A stretch of DNA of 64,000 nt, from contig OZ025750.1 of assembly GCA_964019335.1 (NCBI GenBank), positions 62,001 to 126,000 of the forward strand, in the 5' to 3' direction. The notes below the pieces were generated by a model. It was not told where the DNA came from and did not search any database. It saw only the letters and a list, made by a program, of their open reading frames with translations. How positions within the stretch are numbered: the stretch's first letter is position 1; each line of letters opens with the position of its first letter. Below are positions 47,861 through 57,298 of this stretch, piece by piece. The translations under genes were made by a program, and so were the position numbers. The DNA comes from Diplonema japonicum (Eukaryota; Euglenozoa; Diplonemea; Diplonemida; Diplonemidae).

Positions 47861-48478
47861 CAACGGCCCAAATGGGCGATTGGTGATGATGTTTTATGGT
47901 TATTAACATTCTCTCCAGGGTCCCCATTTCTTTTTTTTTTTTTCTTTTTCTCTCCCTCCGTGTTCTTTAAACCAGAAGCGCAATTAGATGTTTCTCTTTC
48001 TTTGTAGAGCGCTAGTTGCATCGGTTTTATGAGAAGCAAAATCGTCAGTTGTTTTCTATTTTTTTTTCTTTTCTTTTTTTTTTTTTTTCTTTTTCTTCAA
48101 CCACCGCAGGCACCAGACAGCAAACAGCAGTCTGGTGGCTGATTAGAGTGAGGTTCTTCTTGAATAGCAAACGCCCAAAATGCCGGAAAAAAAAAGTTTT
48201 TTTTTTGTTTTTTGTTTTAACCTGATGACGCCCCAAGGTACGCCAATCCCCCGAAAACGCTTCTGCCAGGAGGAAGTTCTTGTTGTTTTCGCAATGAGCT
48301 ATGGTTTTCCCCGGAAATACATCGCGGGTGTGCACCAGGTTATAAAAAGAAAAAGAAGAATACGATCCGCTTTTAACAACCCCTTTGTTCTTCACAATTC
48401 GAGCGCCACATCGTCACTAGTTTGTGAATTGATGACAATTTTTTTTCTTTCTTTCTTTTTTTTTTCTTTTTTCTTTTC

Positions 48479-48572
48479 AAGAACGAGTTTTTTGACTTGT
48501 CTTTAAAGAAAAGGGGAACGCAAGGTGTTTCGGTTTACAAAAACTTCTCCAGGTTTTACCCCGGCACGTACG
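48479..48572 (+). repeat. 80-bp repeat, copy 2
   Basis: AAGAACGAGTTTTTTGACTT, then AAAGGGGAACG, GTGTTTCGGTTTACAAAAAC, TTCTCCAGGTTTTACC and CGGCACGTACG. Slightly longer than copy 1. Confidence 0.65.
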
Positions 48573-48850
48573 AATTTCCTCTCTTTTTTTTCTTTCGCCG
48601 CCTGACTCTCTTTTTTCTTTTTTTTTAAATCAGAAGAAAAGAAAAAGAAAGAAAGAAGAAAAAAAAAAAGAAGTTCCACACTTCTTCATTTCTTTTTTTC
48701 TTTTTCTTTTTTTTCCCCCCCTCCATTGTTTTGTTGTTTGCTTCTCCTCTATTTCCTTTTTTTTTTTTGTTCCTTATGGTCAGTTCTCTAATCGGGACTT
48801 ACCACGCCTTTCCTGTTTCTTCATTTTCTTTTCTTTTTTCTTTTTTTTTC

Positions 48851-48925
48851 CCGCGTCTTTAACTTGCTTAAACAAAAGGGGAGTGTCAATAAATGTTGTT
48901 TGCTGGATTTAGAACCTTCTCCAGG
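48851..48925 (+). repeat. 80-bp repeat, copy 3 (diverged)
   Basis: CGCGTCTTTAACTTGCTTAA, then ACAAAAGGGGAGTG and CCTTCTCCAGGTAGG. A further fragment, GGGTCTTCGACTTCGTCTAA, lies at about 49088-49108. Confidence 0.55.
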
Positions 48926-49427
48926 TAGGTAGTACCCTCTCACGTGAGCGAACAACGACCAGTTTTCCCCTTTTCTCTTTCTTGTTTCATCTCCCCCTCT
49001 CCCCCTCCTCTTCCAGTGTATGCTGTACAAAAACTCGTTTTTGATTTTTTTTTTTTTTTTGTTTTTCTTGTTTCTCCTCTAAAGAACGGGTCTTCGACTT
49101 CGTCTAAAAAAAAAAAAAAAGAATAATTTCTTTGTTTTTTTTTTTTTTTTTTTTTTTTTTTTCCTAGTGGGTCAGTCCCCGAAAGTTGGGATTTTTTTTT
49201 TCATCTTCTTCTTCTTCATTTTTTTTTGCATGAACAAGAAAAACAATATATTGATAATGAATTGTTATTGCTAAAAAGAGTAGTGGTGGCATTGTTGGGC
49301 TTATCCTTCTACAGGTTAATCCCGGCTGTGCACAAACAAAACCTGCTTGTTTTTTTCATCTTCTTCTTCATTTTTTTTTCCCCACCTGTTTCAGTGTTTT
49401 TATTTTCTTCTTTCTTAAAAAAAGCAG

Positions 49428-49465
49428 GGCGCCGCCAACACCGGCCTCCTTTTAACTCATATATT
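49428..49465 (+). mobile_element. LINE 3'-tail fragment, variant
   Basis: GGGCGCCGCCAACACCGGCC then TCCTTTTAACTCATATATTT. It ends like the 3' tails at 24850 and 54690 and is nearly identical to 56545-56580. It sits about 50 bp upstream of surface gene 5. Confidence 0.55.
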
Positions 49466-49499
49466 TCTTCTTTCTTTTCTTCTCCCCCCTCCTCCTCAG
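49464..49499 (+). promoter_or_regulatory. Pyrimidine tract and AG before surface gene 5
   Basis: TTCTTCTTTCTTTTCTTCTC followed by CCCCCTCCTCCTCAG, AG at 49498-49499, only 18 bp between AG and ATG. The clearest acceptor-like site in the window. Confidence 0.5.
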
Positions 49500-49517
49500 G
49501 TTTAAAACAACAACAAT

Positions 49518-52115
49518 ATGCGCCGCAAACCCGTAATGAAAACAACCCACTTTACATGCTTCATCGCAGCGGTATTACAGTGCACACTGGCGCAGACTGT
49601 TGTAGGAAGGTATGCAGGGGGCTTCGCCACCCAGTACGCCCTCCACCCCGATGGCGACATCGTGTACATAGCAAGCGGCAACTTCGGCATCAGCGTTGTG
49701 GATATTACCAACGTGCCGAACAGCGCAGCACCGGGAACAGCGACAGTACTTCGACACACGATCACTGGCATTGACGCGAGGGCAGCAACCATCGACGCCG
49801 ACACACTGTACATAGTGGGCAGCGCTGGGATTCTGTACAAGTATGACATCAGCACCAAGACATCCCCTGTGAAAATTGGAGAATCCGCACCAAATGCGAA
49901 AGGCCCTGCGAACGCTTTAGCAATTCTCCCCGGAGGGATCCGTATCTACACGTGCCATGACGGTGGTATATCGGAGTACGATGTGACTGGATCGACACCT
50001 ACAGCGCAGGGCACCGTTGTCAATATTCAAAGATGCTTTGACATATCCCTCGACAGTGCCAGAACACGTTTGTTCGCATTAGTCCAGGATTCCTCTAGCG
50101 TAGATTACCTAGACATGTACCCTATAGGAACCATGGGGCAGCTCATGTCCGTTGCTTCGTATAATAAACTGTCGGCAAAAACGGTTTCTCTAACCGTTTC
50201 GTCAGACGGTGGGACCTGCTTCATCACGACTTCGTCGAGATCTGTCATTATGATGCGTTGTAATGAGACAAACGGTGCTCAGCAAAGCCTAGTGACAACG
50301 TACCCTGGCATTGTGGGTGTCGGTTATCACGAAGCGGTTGATCGTGTCTTCGCAACCTCCACAGACGGTAAGCTTGCGTGGTATCAAGCCATTCCGTTTA
50401 CATCATTTACACCTGAAGGTGAGGAAGCCATCGGGGGGTCCGGTAGTCTGGGTCTCGGTGTGCATAACGATTATGTGTACGCATGCATGGGGGCATATGG
50501 CTTTGTAATGGTAGATGTCTCGTTGATACGCCCGCCGCCTACGTTGGCTCCGTTGACGCCTGTGCCCGATACCCCCTTTCCTGACACGTTGGCTCCGGAC
50601 ACACCCTTTCCGGACACACCCTTTCCGGACACACCCTTTCCGGACACAGCTGTTCCTGTTACTCCGTCACCGCCCACAGAAGCGCCAGACACTGGGTCAC
50701 CGTCTACAGAAGTACCTGCCACGTCGGTACCGCTAACTGCGTTGCCCGCCACTCTTGTGCCTGAGACTTCGTCGCCTAGTACGCGGTCTCCTGTAGTGCC
50801 GTCTACAGGCGAGCCGACACAAGCTCCCGAGACAGAAGCACCAGTCATGCACGTGGTGAAACAAAGAGATGCGATCAACACAGCAGGGTCGGTGGCAGCA
50901 GTCACATCTGTTGCAGCGGCCGGTGCAGCGGCAGGGGCAGCAACACGTCTCGTTGTCGTGAGCCAAGGGTGTCTCTTGAACGGGAAGCAGAAGCTCCCTC
51001 GTGCACTGCACCCCACACAGATGGAGGTGTGGGGGTCTGAAACCGCGGGAATGGTGATCGGGAACTTCGCCATCATCGCCGGGTTCACTGCCCTGTGCTT
51101 TGTGGTGCTGCAGGTGGCCTCTCGTTGGGGTTTGGCTGTGTTGCCGAAGTTGTTGAAGAACCTCGACACCCAAGGCCTTCTTCGCTTCCCCTCCGCACCT
51201 CTGTTCGTGTTCCAGCTTCTGTACCAAGGGACCACACTCGGGTCGATCCACCTCCTCGCGCAGCCACCACACACAGGGGGCTTCCTTGTTGGGGCAGTGT
51301 CGATGTGTGTGTGCATCGCTGTTCCACTTTATGTGTTCCGTGTGATGACACGCGACGTCCCTTGGACAGGGGTGTACATGCCGGAGACAGACTGTGGGCA
51401 GGTTCGGGCCCTGTTCCTTGGCCCCGGTGAGTGGGTCTCAACGACCCCCATGAACCACTGGATAAACAGGTACGGGTCGGTGGTGCGGACCTACAGGCAG
51501 GAGGCGGCATGGTTCTCGTTCATCGAGTTCTCGGCGAGTCTTGCGATATCGGGGATACAGGCGGCGGAGACAGACACGTACACAGGGTGCGGGCACAAGA
51601 AGGTCTTCACAGCTATCATCTTCTTCATAATGTTGGGTTTGGAGGCGGTGGTGTGGCCCCATGCAAGGCCAAGGGATAATGTGATGGACGCAATGGCCCA
51701 CGGGGTGCAAGGGGCAGCGATGCTCCTGATGTCAGTGGGGTACTATGAGGGGACGACTGTTCATTGGACTTTCGATGTGGCGTCGGAGCTGCTCTTCTTG
51801 TCTGTGGTGGTGCTTCTTGCGAAGGTTGTGGTGGATCTGTGCAGCGAAGGGTACATCTTCTTCTCGGGGAGGCGGCAGTTCCTGCAGGATGCGATGTTCA
51901 TAGGCAAGGAGACATTGCTGGAACCCACCGTGCCAAGGTTCCGCACTTCCCTTATAGAAGACAGTGCTTTGTCAGTGGAGTTAACTATCCTGACGCCACG
52001 AAGAAGGGTGAGTCTTCCTGTGGCTCTCCCACCTCTACCAAGACGACCCACCCCTCTGCGTGCACAGTCGTTGTCGTTCTCTTCGAGCCCTCTCTGTCGG
52101 AATGGACTCTTGTGA
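49518..52115 (+). CDS. Surface protein, LVIVD propeller / Thr-Pro stalk / 7-TM, member 5
   Basis: 865 residues. Signal peptide ending CTLAQ (a second Met at residue 7 is also possible). The propeller runs to about 335 with YALHPDGDIVYIASGNFGI, GGIRIYTCHDGG and VFATSTDGKLAWY. The stalk is short, about 107 residues, opening with TPFPDTPFPD. AVVKEEQ, seen in the other members, is replaced by HVVKQRDAINTAG. The membrane module is almost identical to member 6 (MEVWGSETAGMVIGNFAII, RWGLAVLPKLLKNLD). The tail is private and rich in Arg, Pro and Ser. Confidence 0.85.
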   Translation: MRRKPVMKTTHFTCFIAAVLQCTLAQTVVGRYAGGFATQYALHPDGDIVYIASGNFGISVVDITNVPNSAAPGTATVLRHTITGIDARAATIDADTLYIVGSAGILYKYDISTKTSPVKIGESAPNAKGPANALAILPGGIRIYTCHDGGISEYDVTGSTPTAQGTVVNIQRCFDISLDSARTRLFALVQDSSSVDYLDMYPIGTMGQLMSVASYNKLSAKTVSLTVSSDGGTCFITTSSRSVIMMRCNETNGAQQSLVTTYPGIVGVGYHEAVDRVFATSTDGKLAWYQAIPFTSFTPEGEEAIGGSGSLGLGVHNDYVYACMGAYGFVMVDVSLIRPPPTLAPLTPVPDTPFPDTLAPDTPFPDTPFPDTPFPDTAVPVTPSPPTEAPDTGSPSTEVPATSVPLTALPATLVPETSSPSTRSPVVPSTGEPTQAPETEAPVMHVVKQRDAINTAGSVAAVTSVAAAGAAAGAATRLVVVSQGCLLNGKQKLPRALHPTQMEVWGSETAGMVIGNFAIIAGFTALCFVVLQVASRWGLAVLPKLLKNLDTQGLLRFPSAPLFVFQLLYQGTTLGSIHLLAQPPHTGGFLVGAVSMCVCIAVPLYVFRVMTRDVPWTGVYMPETDCGQVRALFLGPGEWVSTTPMNHWINRYGSVVRTYRQEAAWFSFIEFSASLAISGIQAAETDTYTGCGHKKVFTAIIFFIMLGLEAVVWPHARPRDNVMDAMAHGVQGAAMLLMSVGYYEGTTVHWTFDVASELLFLSVVVLLAKVVVDLCSEGYIFFSGRRQFLQDAMFIGKETLLEPTVPRFRTSLIEDSALSVELTILTPRRRVSLPVALPPLPRRPTPLRAQSLSFSSSPLCRNGLL

Positions 52116-52504
52116 GAAAGAAGAAAAAAAAAAAAAGAATATCAATATTCTGTCTTTCGCTAGACCGACCTTTCCCCTTCCTTTTTAACAAAAGGAAGGG
52201 GTTGTATTTCTTTTTTTTTTTTTTTTTTTTTGTTCGGTTTTAACGTTGTCTACAGAAATAAAACCGACTTTGCACAAGCAACAAAAACCACCAACCCCCC
52301 TTTTTTTTTTGGTGATGAGATACTACGACGGGCCTAAGGCACTACCACGACGGAAGGGATCAAACACTAGATGAGTTGATTGTCGTTAGGCGATCCTGTC
52401 ACATACTGCAGGTTCCCTTCAAAGACACTATTTATTCATGAGACAGCCAAACAAAAAAAAAAGAAATTCTATCCTCTAGGGGGGGGGGGGGGGGGGGGGG
52501 GGGG

Positions 52505-52957
52505 CACGGCAAAATAGCTATTTATTTGCCAACAAAATAATGAGTCATTGTTTAACTCGAGTTCCCGAACTTTTTTGCACGAGGGGGGCAAAAAGAAAAA
52601 AAACGGTAACGAGTGTTAAATAATGGCTCATTTGGCGGCAAGTAAGTAGTTTTTATTTCACTCTTCGTCATTTTGAGTCACTCACTCTTCACTGCTTCAC
52701 TGCTGTTTTTTTTCACGCAGGTCGGCCTTTTTAGGGATATTCCCACTTTTAAGAAGCCAAAATGGCCTCAGATGGCTAAAAATAGTTAAAAAATACCCAC
52801 CCCAAAAAGGTTTTTCAAGGGGTTGAGTGCATTTTTTTTCACGGCGAGACCCATTTTTTCAATCAGTTAAATTCGGCCATAAAGTCAGTTGACAGTAGGC
52901 CATTTCGTTAAATAAAGGCCCCTAGTGAGTAAAGAAAATGACGAAGAGTGAAATAAA
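52505..52957 (+). mobile_element. ATTTCAC-family element with terminal hairpin, copy 2
   Basis: The left part 52515-52643 is a hairpin (TTGCCAACAAAATAATGAGT pairs with AATGGCTCATTTGGCGGCAA). The body opens TTTTTATTTCACTCTTCGTC (about 52650) and closes GACGAAGAGTGAAATAAAA (about 52940-52957), inverted ends. Found in reverse at 60465-60885 and again at 61345-61767. Confidence 0.7.
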
Positions 52958-53014
52958 ATATTGATCTTTCTGCACGAGGAAGAAAATCACACCCCTCCCC
53001 CCCCCCCCCCCCCC

Positions 53015-53197
53015 CCTAGGGCTATGCTGGCATGGAAACGCGTTTCCATGCATTTTTTGAAAAAAAGGGAAACGGAACGGAAACGTTTCCTTATGTTTCC
53101 TTAAGAAGGAAACGCGTTTCCATAAGAATTTTGAAAAGTATGGAAACGGGAACGGAAACGGAAACGTTTCCACGTTTCCTGCCAGCATAGCCCTAGG
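53015..53197. mobile_element. 183-bp palindromic element with 18-bp perfect ends
   Basis: Ends are CCTAGGGCTATGCTGGCA and its exact reverse complement. The interior is made of GGAAACG/CGTTTCC motifs in both directions (for example GGAAACGCGTTTCC twice), so the whole can fold into branched hairpins. It is flanked by a C run on the left and a G run on the right. No coding capacity. A single copy in this window. Confidence 0.75.
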
Positions 53198-53198
53198 G

Positions 53199-53818
53199 GG
53201 GGTCACATGGGGGTGGTAAAGTGGGTTTTTTCAAATTCGGAAATGCAGAGCACTGGAGCCGCTTAAACCATGTAAAACACCCCTTTCTCAACCAAAAAAT
53301 CGATTTCCGCCCGGTACTTTTCACTTTTGGGCACCTACAAGGCATTATTTTGCATTTTTAAAAAAAGGTGACCACGGTTTGGTACCTGGCCTGTTGTCTC
53401 CCCTGTAGTTTCTGAATTTTCTGAAAATTTTAGAATTTGACCAGGTTTGTTCCACCCTTTGAATGCGGCTCTTTAGGACGCCGCTACCGTTTGAACGGCA
53501 GAGTACAGTCTTACATCGCCCGATTGTGAATTTTTCTGTGTTTTGCGCGGCATTTCTGATGAATATTTATCATTTTCTCGAGGTTAGGAGTAAGTTTGTT
53601 TTTGCAAAGATTTCAGGTACCAAACCGTGGTCACTGTTTTCAAAAATACAGATAAAGTATTAACAAGTGCTCAGAAATGCTCTAATCTGGCGAATTTTGA
53701 TTTTTTTGGTTAATTTGGAGGGTATTGGGCGGTTTTTTTTACCTTTGGGGAAGAAATTTTAAAAAACTTTTTTTTTCACGTTTAACCACGTTTTTTAGGA
53801 CCGTGTGACCCCCCCCCC
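53199..53818. mobile_element. MITE-like element with GGGGGGTCACA ends
   Basis: Left end GGTCACATGGGGGTGG after a G run; right end CCGTGTGACCCCCCC, inverse. Internally a 21-bp perfect inverted repeat (53368-53388 and 53614-53634, around ACCACGGTTTGGTACC) surrounds about 225 bp. No transposase. A related end lies at 55990-56131. Confidence 0.6.
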
Positions 53819-54004
53819 TACCCCCCCTGTCCCTCTCCAAAAACTTCTAAGTGGCACTTCCTCCTCTTTTGTTTAATTCAAGACTCTCGATGGATAGAAT
53901 TTCCTCATCGTGCCACTTTTTTTTTTTTTTTTTTTTTTAATACTCCTTAACTGTAATGTGTGTCGAAAAAAAAAAAAAAAAAAATGTTTTCTATTTTCTT
54001 TCTC

Positions 54005-54098
54005 TGCCTCTCCACTTTTACTTTCTACGGCACCACAGGGTTTTTGCAAGGATGACCACTGTGTCACATGCGTGATAAAATCGAGGCAACCGTTTTTT
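54005..54098 (+). repeat. Shared core module, copy 2
   Basis: CCTCTCCACTTTTACTTTCT, ACCACAGG, GACCACTGTGTCACAT and AAAATCGAGGCAACC then poly-T, matching 29783-29915 with a small internal deletion. Confidence 0.6.
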
Positions 54099-54221
54099 TT
54101 TGGGGGGGGGTCGTAGAGGTATGAGAAAGAAGACAACTTGACAGTCTGACCGCGACTCGAGACGCGCTCTGCCTACGGGTAGTGACAGTACTCAACTTTA
54201 CCTCCCTCCCCTTCTAGAAAG

Positions 54222-54690
54222 TGATGGTACAGGTCGCCTACCCATGGCGGAAGAACGCTTTTTTTCAAGAACATCCAGTACCGTCGGACAAGGACTTCGG
54301 CAGGGGAGTCCTACGGGAGTACACGAAGGAGGTGCTGAGGTGGATACGGCAACTGCGCTGGTATGCAGGCAGCAGGAACACGTCAGTGTCGACGGTGGAG
54401 CTGGCACTGGATTTCGAGAACGTGACCGGGAAGACCCTGGGAGGGAAGCTGGGGGAACTCGCAGAAGTACAGCAGAAAGCGAGGAGATTGCATGGACTGA
54501 TGAAGAAGATCTGGCACACATGGGAGCTAGGGAGGGTACTGAAGAAGGTGATAGGAAGGAGGGCCTTCCCAGCTGAGCCGTGCACACTACGCACCAAAGG
54601 AGGAGAAACAGCTGCTGAAAGGGGATAGGTGCAGGTAGAGGATGAGAACAAGGGGGCGTCTCACAAAGACTTCCTTTAACTCATATATTT
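54222..54690 (+). mobile_element. 5'-truncated LINE 3' end, copy B
   Basis: Open frame from the ATG at 54224 (MVQVAYPWRKNAFFQ), through VLRWIRQLRW, ELALDFENVTGKTL, KARRLHGLMKKIW and GRRAFPAEP to a stop near 54628. The 3' tail is GGGGGCGTCTCACAAAGACT and TTAACTCATATATTT. Reaches further 5' than copy A and aligns there with the minus-strand element (PWNRPL..., VLKWLRMLQW). Relative to copy A about 160 bp are deleted between CACACTACG and ACCAAAGGAGG, which changes the C-terminus. Confidence 0.75.
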
Positions 54691-55749
54691 TTTATTTTTC
54701 TTTTTTTATATTATTACACCTTTATTAGGTTTTCTTTTTTTTTAAAACTCTTGTTTAAAAGCGAGAAAAAGAGAAAACGAAACAAACATACCCCCCCCCT
54801 CCCCCCCAAGAGGAACATGACAAAATGCAAAAAAAAAAAAACGAACTAAAGGGGCCCCCCGAATAATCCCTTTATTTGGGCAGTGGAGGGGGGGTGTTAG
54901 GGCTCCAAAAAAAAAAAAGAATTATTTAGAATACATTTGGGCTGGGGAGCACATGGAAAGCAGGGAGCGGGGCTTAGAGCATTTCGAAAATCTTAACATG
55001 CCAAATCGTGCCAAGATTTTTTTCATGCCCTTTTTTTTTTTCCAAGGGAAATTTTAACAGTTTTTCTCCCAGGCTGTGGAGAACCCACAAACGTTGCAGA
55101 CAAGGTACTGTTGCTGGGAGGTTGCGGGGGTCTGAGAGGCTTGAGAAACTGTCAGAGCTTGAGAAGCTGCAAGGGCTTGGGAGGCTGCTGGAGTCTCGTC
55201 AGGTGTAGTGTCCATTGTGACACCCGCAACAACGTTCTGTGCTGCACTGTCTAAACTTCGCTAGGTGCGCTTAGCTGTGTGGCCTCCTCGGAACTACCTG
55301 GAAGGTAGCCGCGAGATCGCATACAGCTAAAGGTGTCGAGCAGTTGCATGACCTGTGCCTGCCCTACCCACAGTGCCACGTTGATTCGGCACTGCTGCAG
55401 TCATCAACGTCCCGCCTCGGCTGCTTGGGGCATGCCGCAGCCCCCCCTAACCCCTCAAAATGGCGGGAGGTCTGAATTGCCGGTACCACACAGAAGCAGC
55501 TTCACAATACGTACTTTTCCTTTTCAATCGATTGTTATATTTGTACTTATAAAATATAGCGCGCATTCGACGGCACTGGTCAAGCGACTGGCACCTTCCG
55601 AAGAAGGGCCTCCCACGTCCGCCGGGTTGAGCAGAGGATGCCCCGGGGCGGCCGTTCCAGTCTGATCATGTCGCACTATAATATATTTCTCATCTTCTAG
55701 AAGAAAATGGGGTTTTTGCCCTCGTAGCTCGCCGGGCCAGCACTCTTAC

Positions 55750-55959
55750 TTGCGTAAGCAGCCTCACACGCTTTGGGATCTTGCTCAGGAATGGAATATT
55801 GACATTGCGGGCCATGAAAGAAAGCAAACACCGGAAAAGTTGTCAACACATGAATCCACGTGCCCTTCCGGCAACGCAGAAGCACGCGGGCCACCCACAA
55901 AGCGCCTTCGAACTAAGTGGTTCCGTGAAATTTTGAACCGTTCATTACGAACCATCTAG
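55750..55959 (+). pseudogene. Short open frame inside the TIR-element end, possible transposase remnant
   Basis: 69 residues beginning MRKQPHTLWDLAQEWNIDIA with a basic middle part (PPTKRLRTKWFREIL). It stops about 30 bp before the inverted end at 55990-56131. I do not recognise a domain. Position suggests the last piece of an element-encoded protein, but this may be chance. Confidence 0.2.
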
Positions 55960-55989
55960 CTTCTTGCGTTAAGAAAAATAGTCGGTAGT

Positions 55990-56131
55990 AAGTGCCCAAA
56001 AAGTGCCCAAAACCAGGCGGAAATCGACTTTTTGGTCAAAAAAGGGGTGTCATAATGGGTTAGGTAGGCTAGTACCCTGCACAGGCTAACTGAGAAAAGC
56101 CCGTTGCACGACCACCATGTGACCCCCCGAC
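55990..56131 (-). repeat. Right-end copy of the GGGGGGTCACA element
   Basis: Reads outward as CCATGTGACCCCCCGACCCC. Its reverse complement matches 53199-53340 in order: GGGGGGTCACATGG, ACACCCCTTT, ACCAAAAA-TCGATTTCCGCC, TTTTGGGCACC. It could pair with 53199 as the other end of a 2.9-kb element. Confidence 0.6.
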
Positions 56132-56193
56132 CCCGGTCCCCAAAAAAAAAAAGAAAGGGGGTCGGGAATTATTTGGGAGCGGAAAAATCCCCG

Positions 56194-56312
56194 AAAAACT
56201 AGTTTGGCGCTTCTTTTGTTTGTGTCGCACGAGCGGAATTCTACCTAATAAAATAGCTCATTACGCTGCCATCAACTAGTTTTTAGTCTCGACAATAATA
56301 TTGTTTTAAAAC
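56194..56312 (-). repeat. MITE-like element, ACTAGT family, copy 2
   Basis: Reverse-orientation copy: AAAACTAGTTTGGCGC, GTGTCGCACGAGCGG, AATAAAATAGCTCATTACGC, TGCCATCAACTAGTTTT, AGTCTCGACAATAATATTG. Full length. Confidence 0.7.
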
Positions 56313-56544
56313 AAAAAAAAAAAAAAGAATTATTTGGGAAAAAACACATTATTTGGGAAGGAATTATTCGGGCCCCCCCCTTTATTACCTTTTTTTTTTT
56401 TATCGAAGGGAAATATTAATGTGTGATATTAATGTCTAGAACTTTTTTATTCTTTTTTGAGATTAATGGAGAGACAAAGCTGCGGAAACCTCTCAAGCAA
56501 AAAAAAGAAAAGGGAAAGTCTTTTGCTTTTTTTTTTTTTATTAG

Positions 56545-56580
56545 GGCGCCGCCAACACCGGCCTCCTTTAACTCATATAT
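56545..56580 (+). mobile_element. LINE 3'-tail fragment, variant copy 2
   Basis: GGGCGCCGCCAACACCGGCC then TCCTTTAACTCATATA, running into (TA)n and a T run. Near-identical to 49428-49465. It is about 720 bp upstream of surface gene 6. Confidence 0.55.
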
Positions 56581-57298
56581 ATATATATATTTTTTTTTTT
56601 TAGATTTCCTCCTTTTTTTTTTTTCTTTTCTCGTTTTTGTTTTTCTTCCCCATATGAGCCAATCCTTTACTGGGTACGTTTGGCTGGATTCTTTTTTTTT
56701 TTTGTTTTTTTAGAACTTATTCCGTAGTGAGTAGTGAGGTTTGTTTCTTTCCCCCCCCCCCCCCCCTTCCCCACTGTAGTTTCTCTAAAAAGGAAAAAAA
56801 GATATGCCCAAAACTCATTCGCATCCTGTTTTATTTTATTTTAACCCTGACGGGCGAAGGAAAAAAAAAAGAAAAAAGGCCCTCACAGTTTCTCTTCTTC
56901 CTCTTTCTCCTATTCCCTCTCTTGTTGTTTTTTTTTTCTCTTTTAATAGCTACCAATGTATCCGAGAGACTCTAAAGAAAAAAAGGAAAAAAAGAAAAGA
57001 CACTTTCTCTAATGCTAGACTCCCTATGGAACCGATAGTAAAATTCATGTTTAACTCATGATATCGGTGTCGTGCCCCCTCCCATTGGAGTCTCCACGAC
57101 TCATCAAGTCTTTCAATTGTAAGTACATTTTATATTACTTTTTTAAAAGCTTTTTTTTTTTTTTTTTTTTTTTGTCGAGGCCGACCCCCGTCCCCCGCAT
57201 TTTTACTTCTTCCCTCCCCCCCCCCCCCCTTTTACGTCTTGAAAAAAAAAAAAGAAAAAAAAAAGTGGTGGTGGGGGGTCAGAAAAAAAAAAAAAACC

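Larger units (their letters stand above)
47519..49517 (+). other. Spacer with four copies of an 80-bp repeat and a LINE tail
   Basis: No gene. Pyrimidine tracts alternate with an 80-bp repeat (47781, 48479, 48851 and a short piece at 49083). At 49430-49465 lies a LINE-tail-like sequence. The region ends with a 34-bp pyrimidine tract and AG just before the next gene. A hairpin CCCCACAGCTGTGGGG lies at 47535-47550. Confidence 0.5.
52116..57298 (+). other. 5-kb spacer densely packed with mobile-element remains
   Basis: No confident host gene. Listed separately: hairpin element 52505-52957, palindromic element 53015-53197, TIR element 53199-53818, related end 55990-56131, LINE fragment 54222-54690, ACTAGT element 56194-56312 and LINE tail 56545-56580. 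Also poly-G at 52480-52503, poly-C at 52996-53016, poly-T at 53919-53938 and (TA)n at 56576-56590. 54691-55700 is unrecognised, with only short frames. The leader 57147-57238 is C/T-rich, followed by an A-rich stretch to the ATG of member 6. Confidence 0.5.

Noticed and set aside
57239-57298. Lys-rich N-terminal extension of surface gene 6
   Set aside because: It starts at TTG within an A-rich leader; the ATG at 57299 gives the expected signal peptide.
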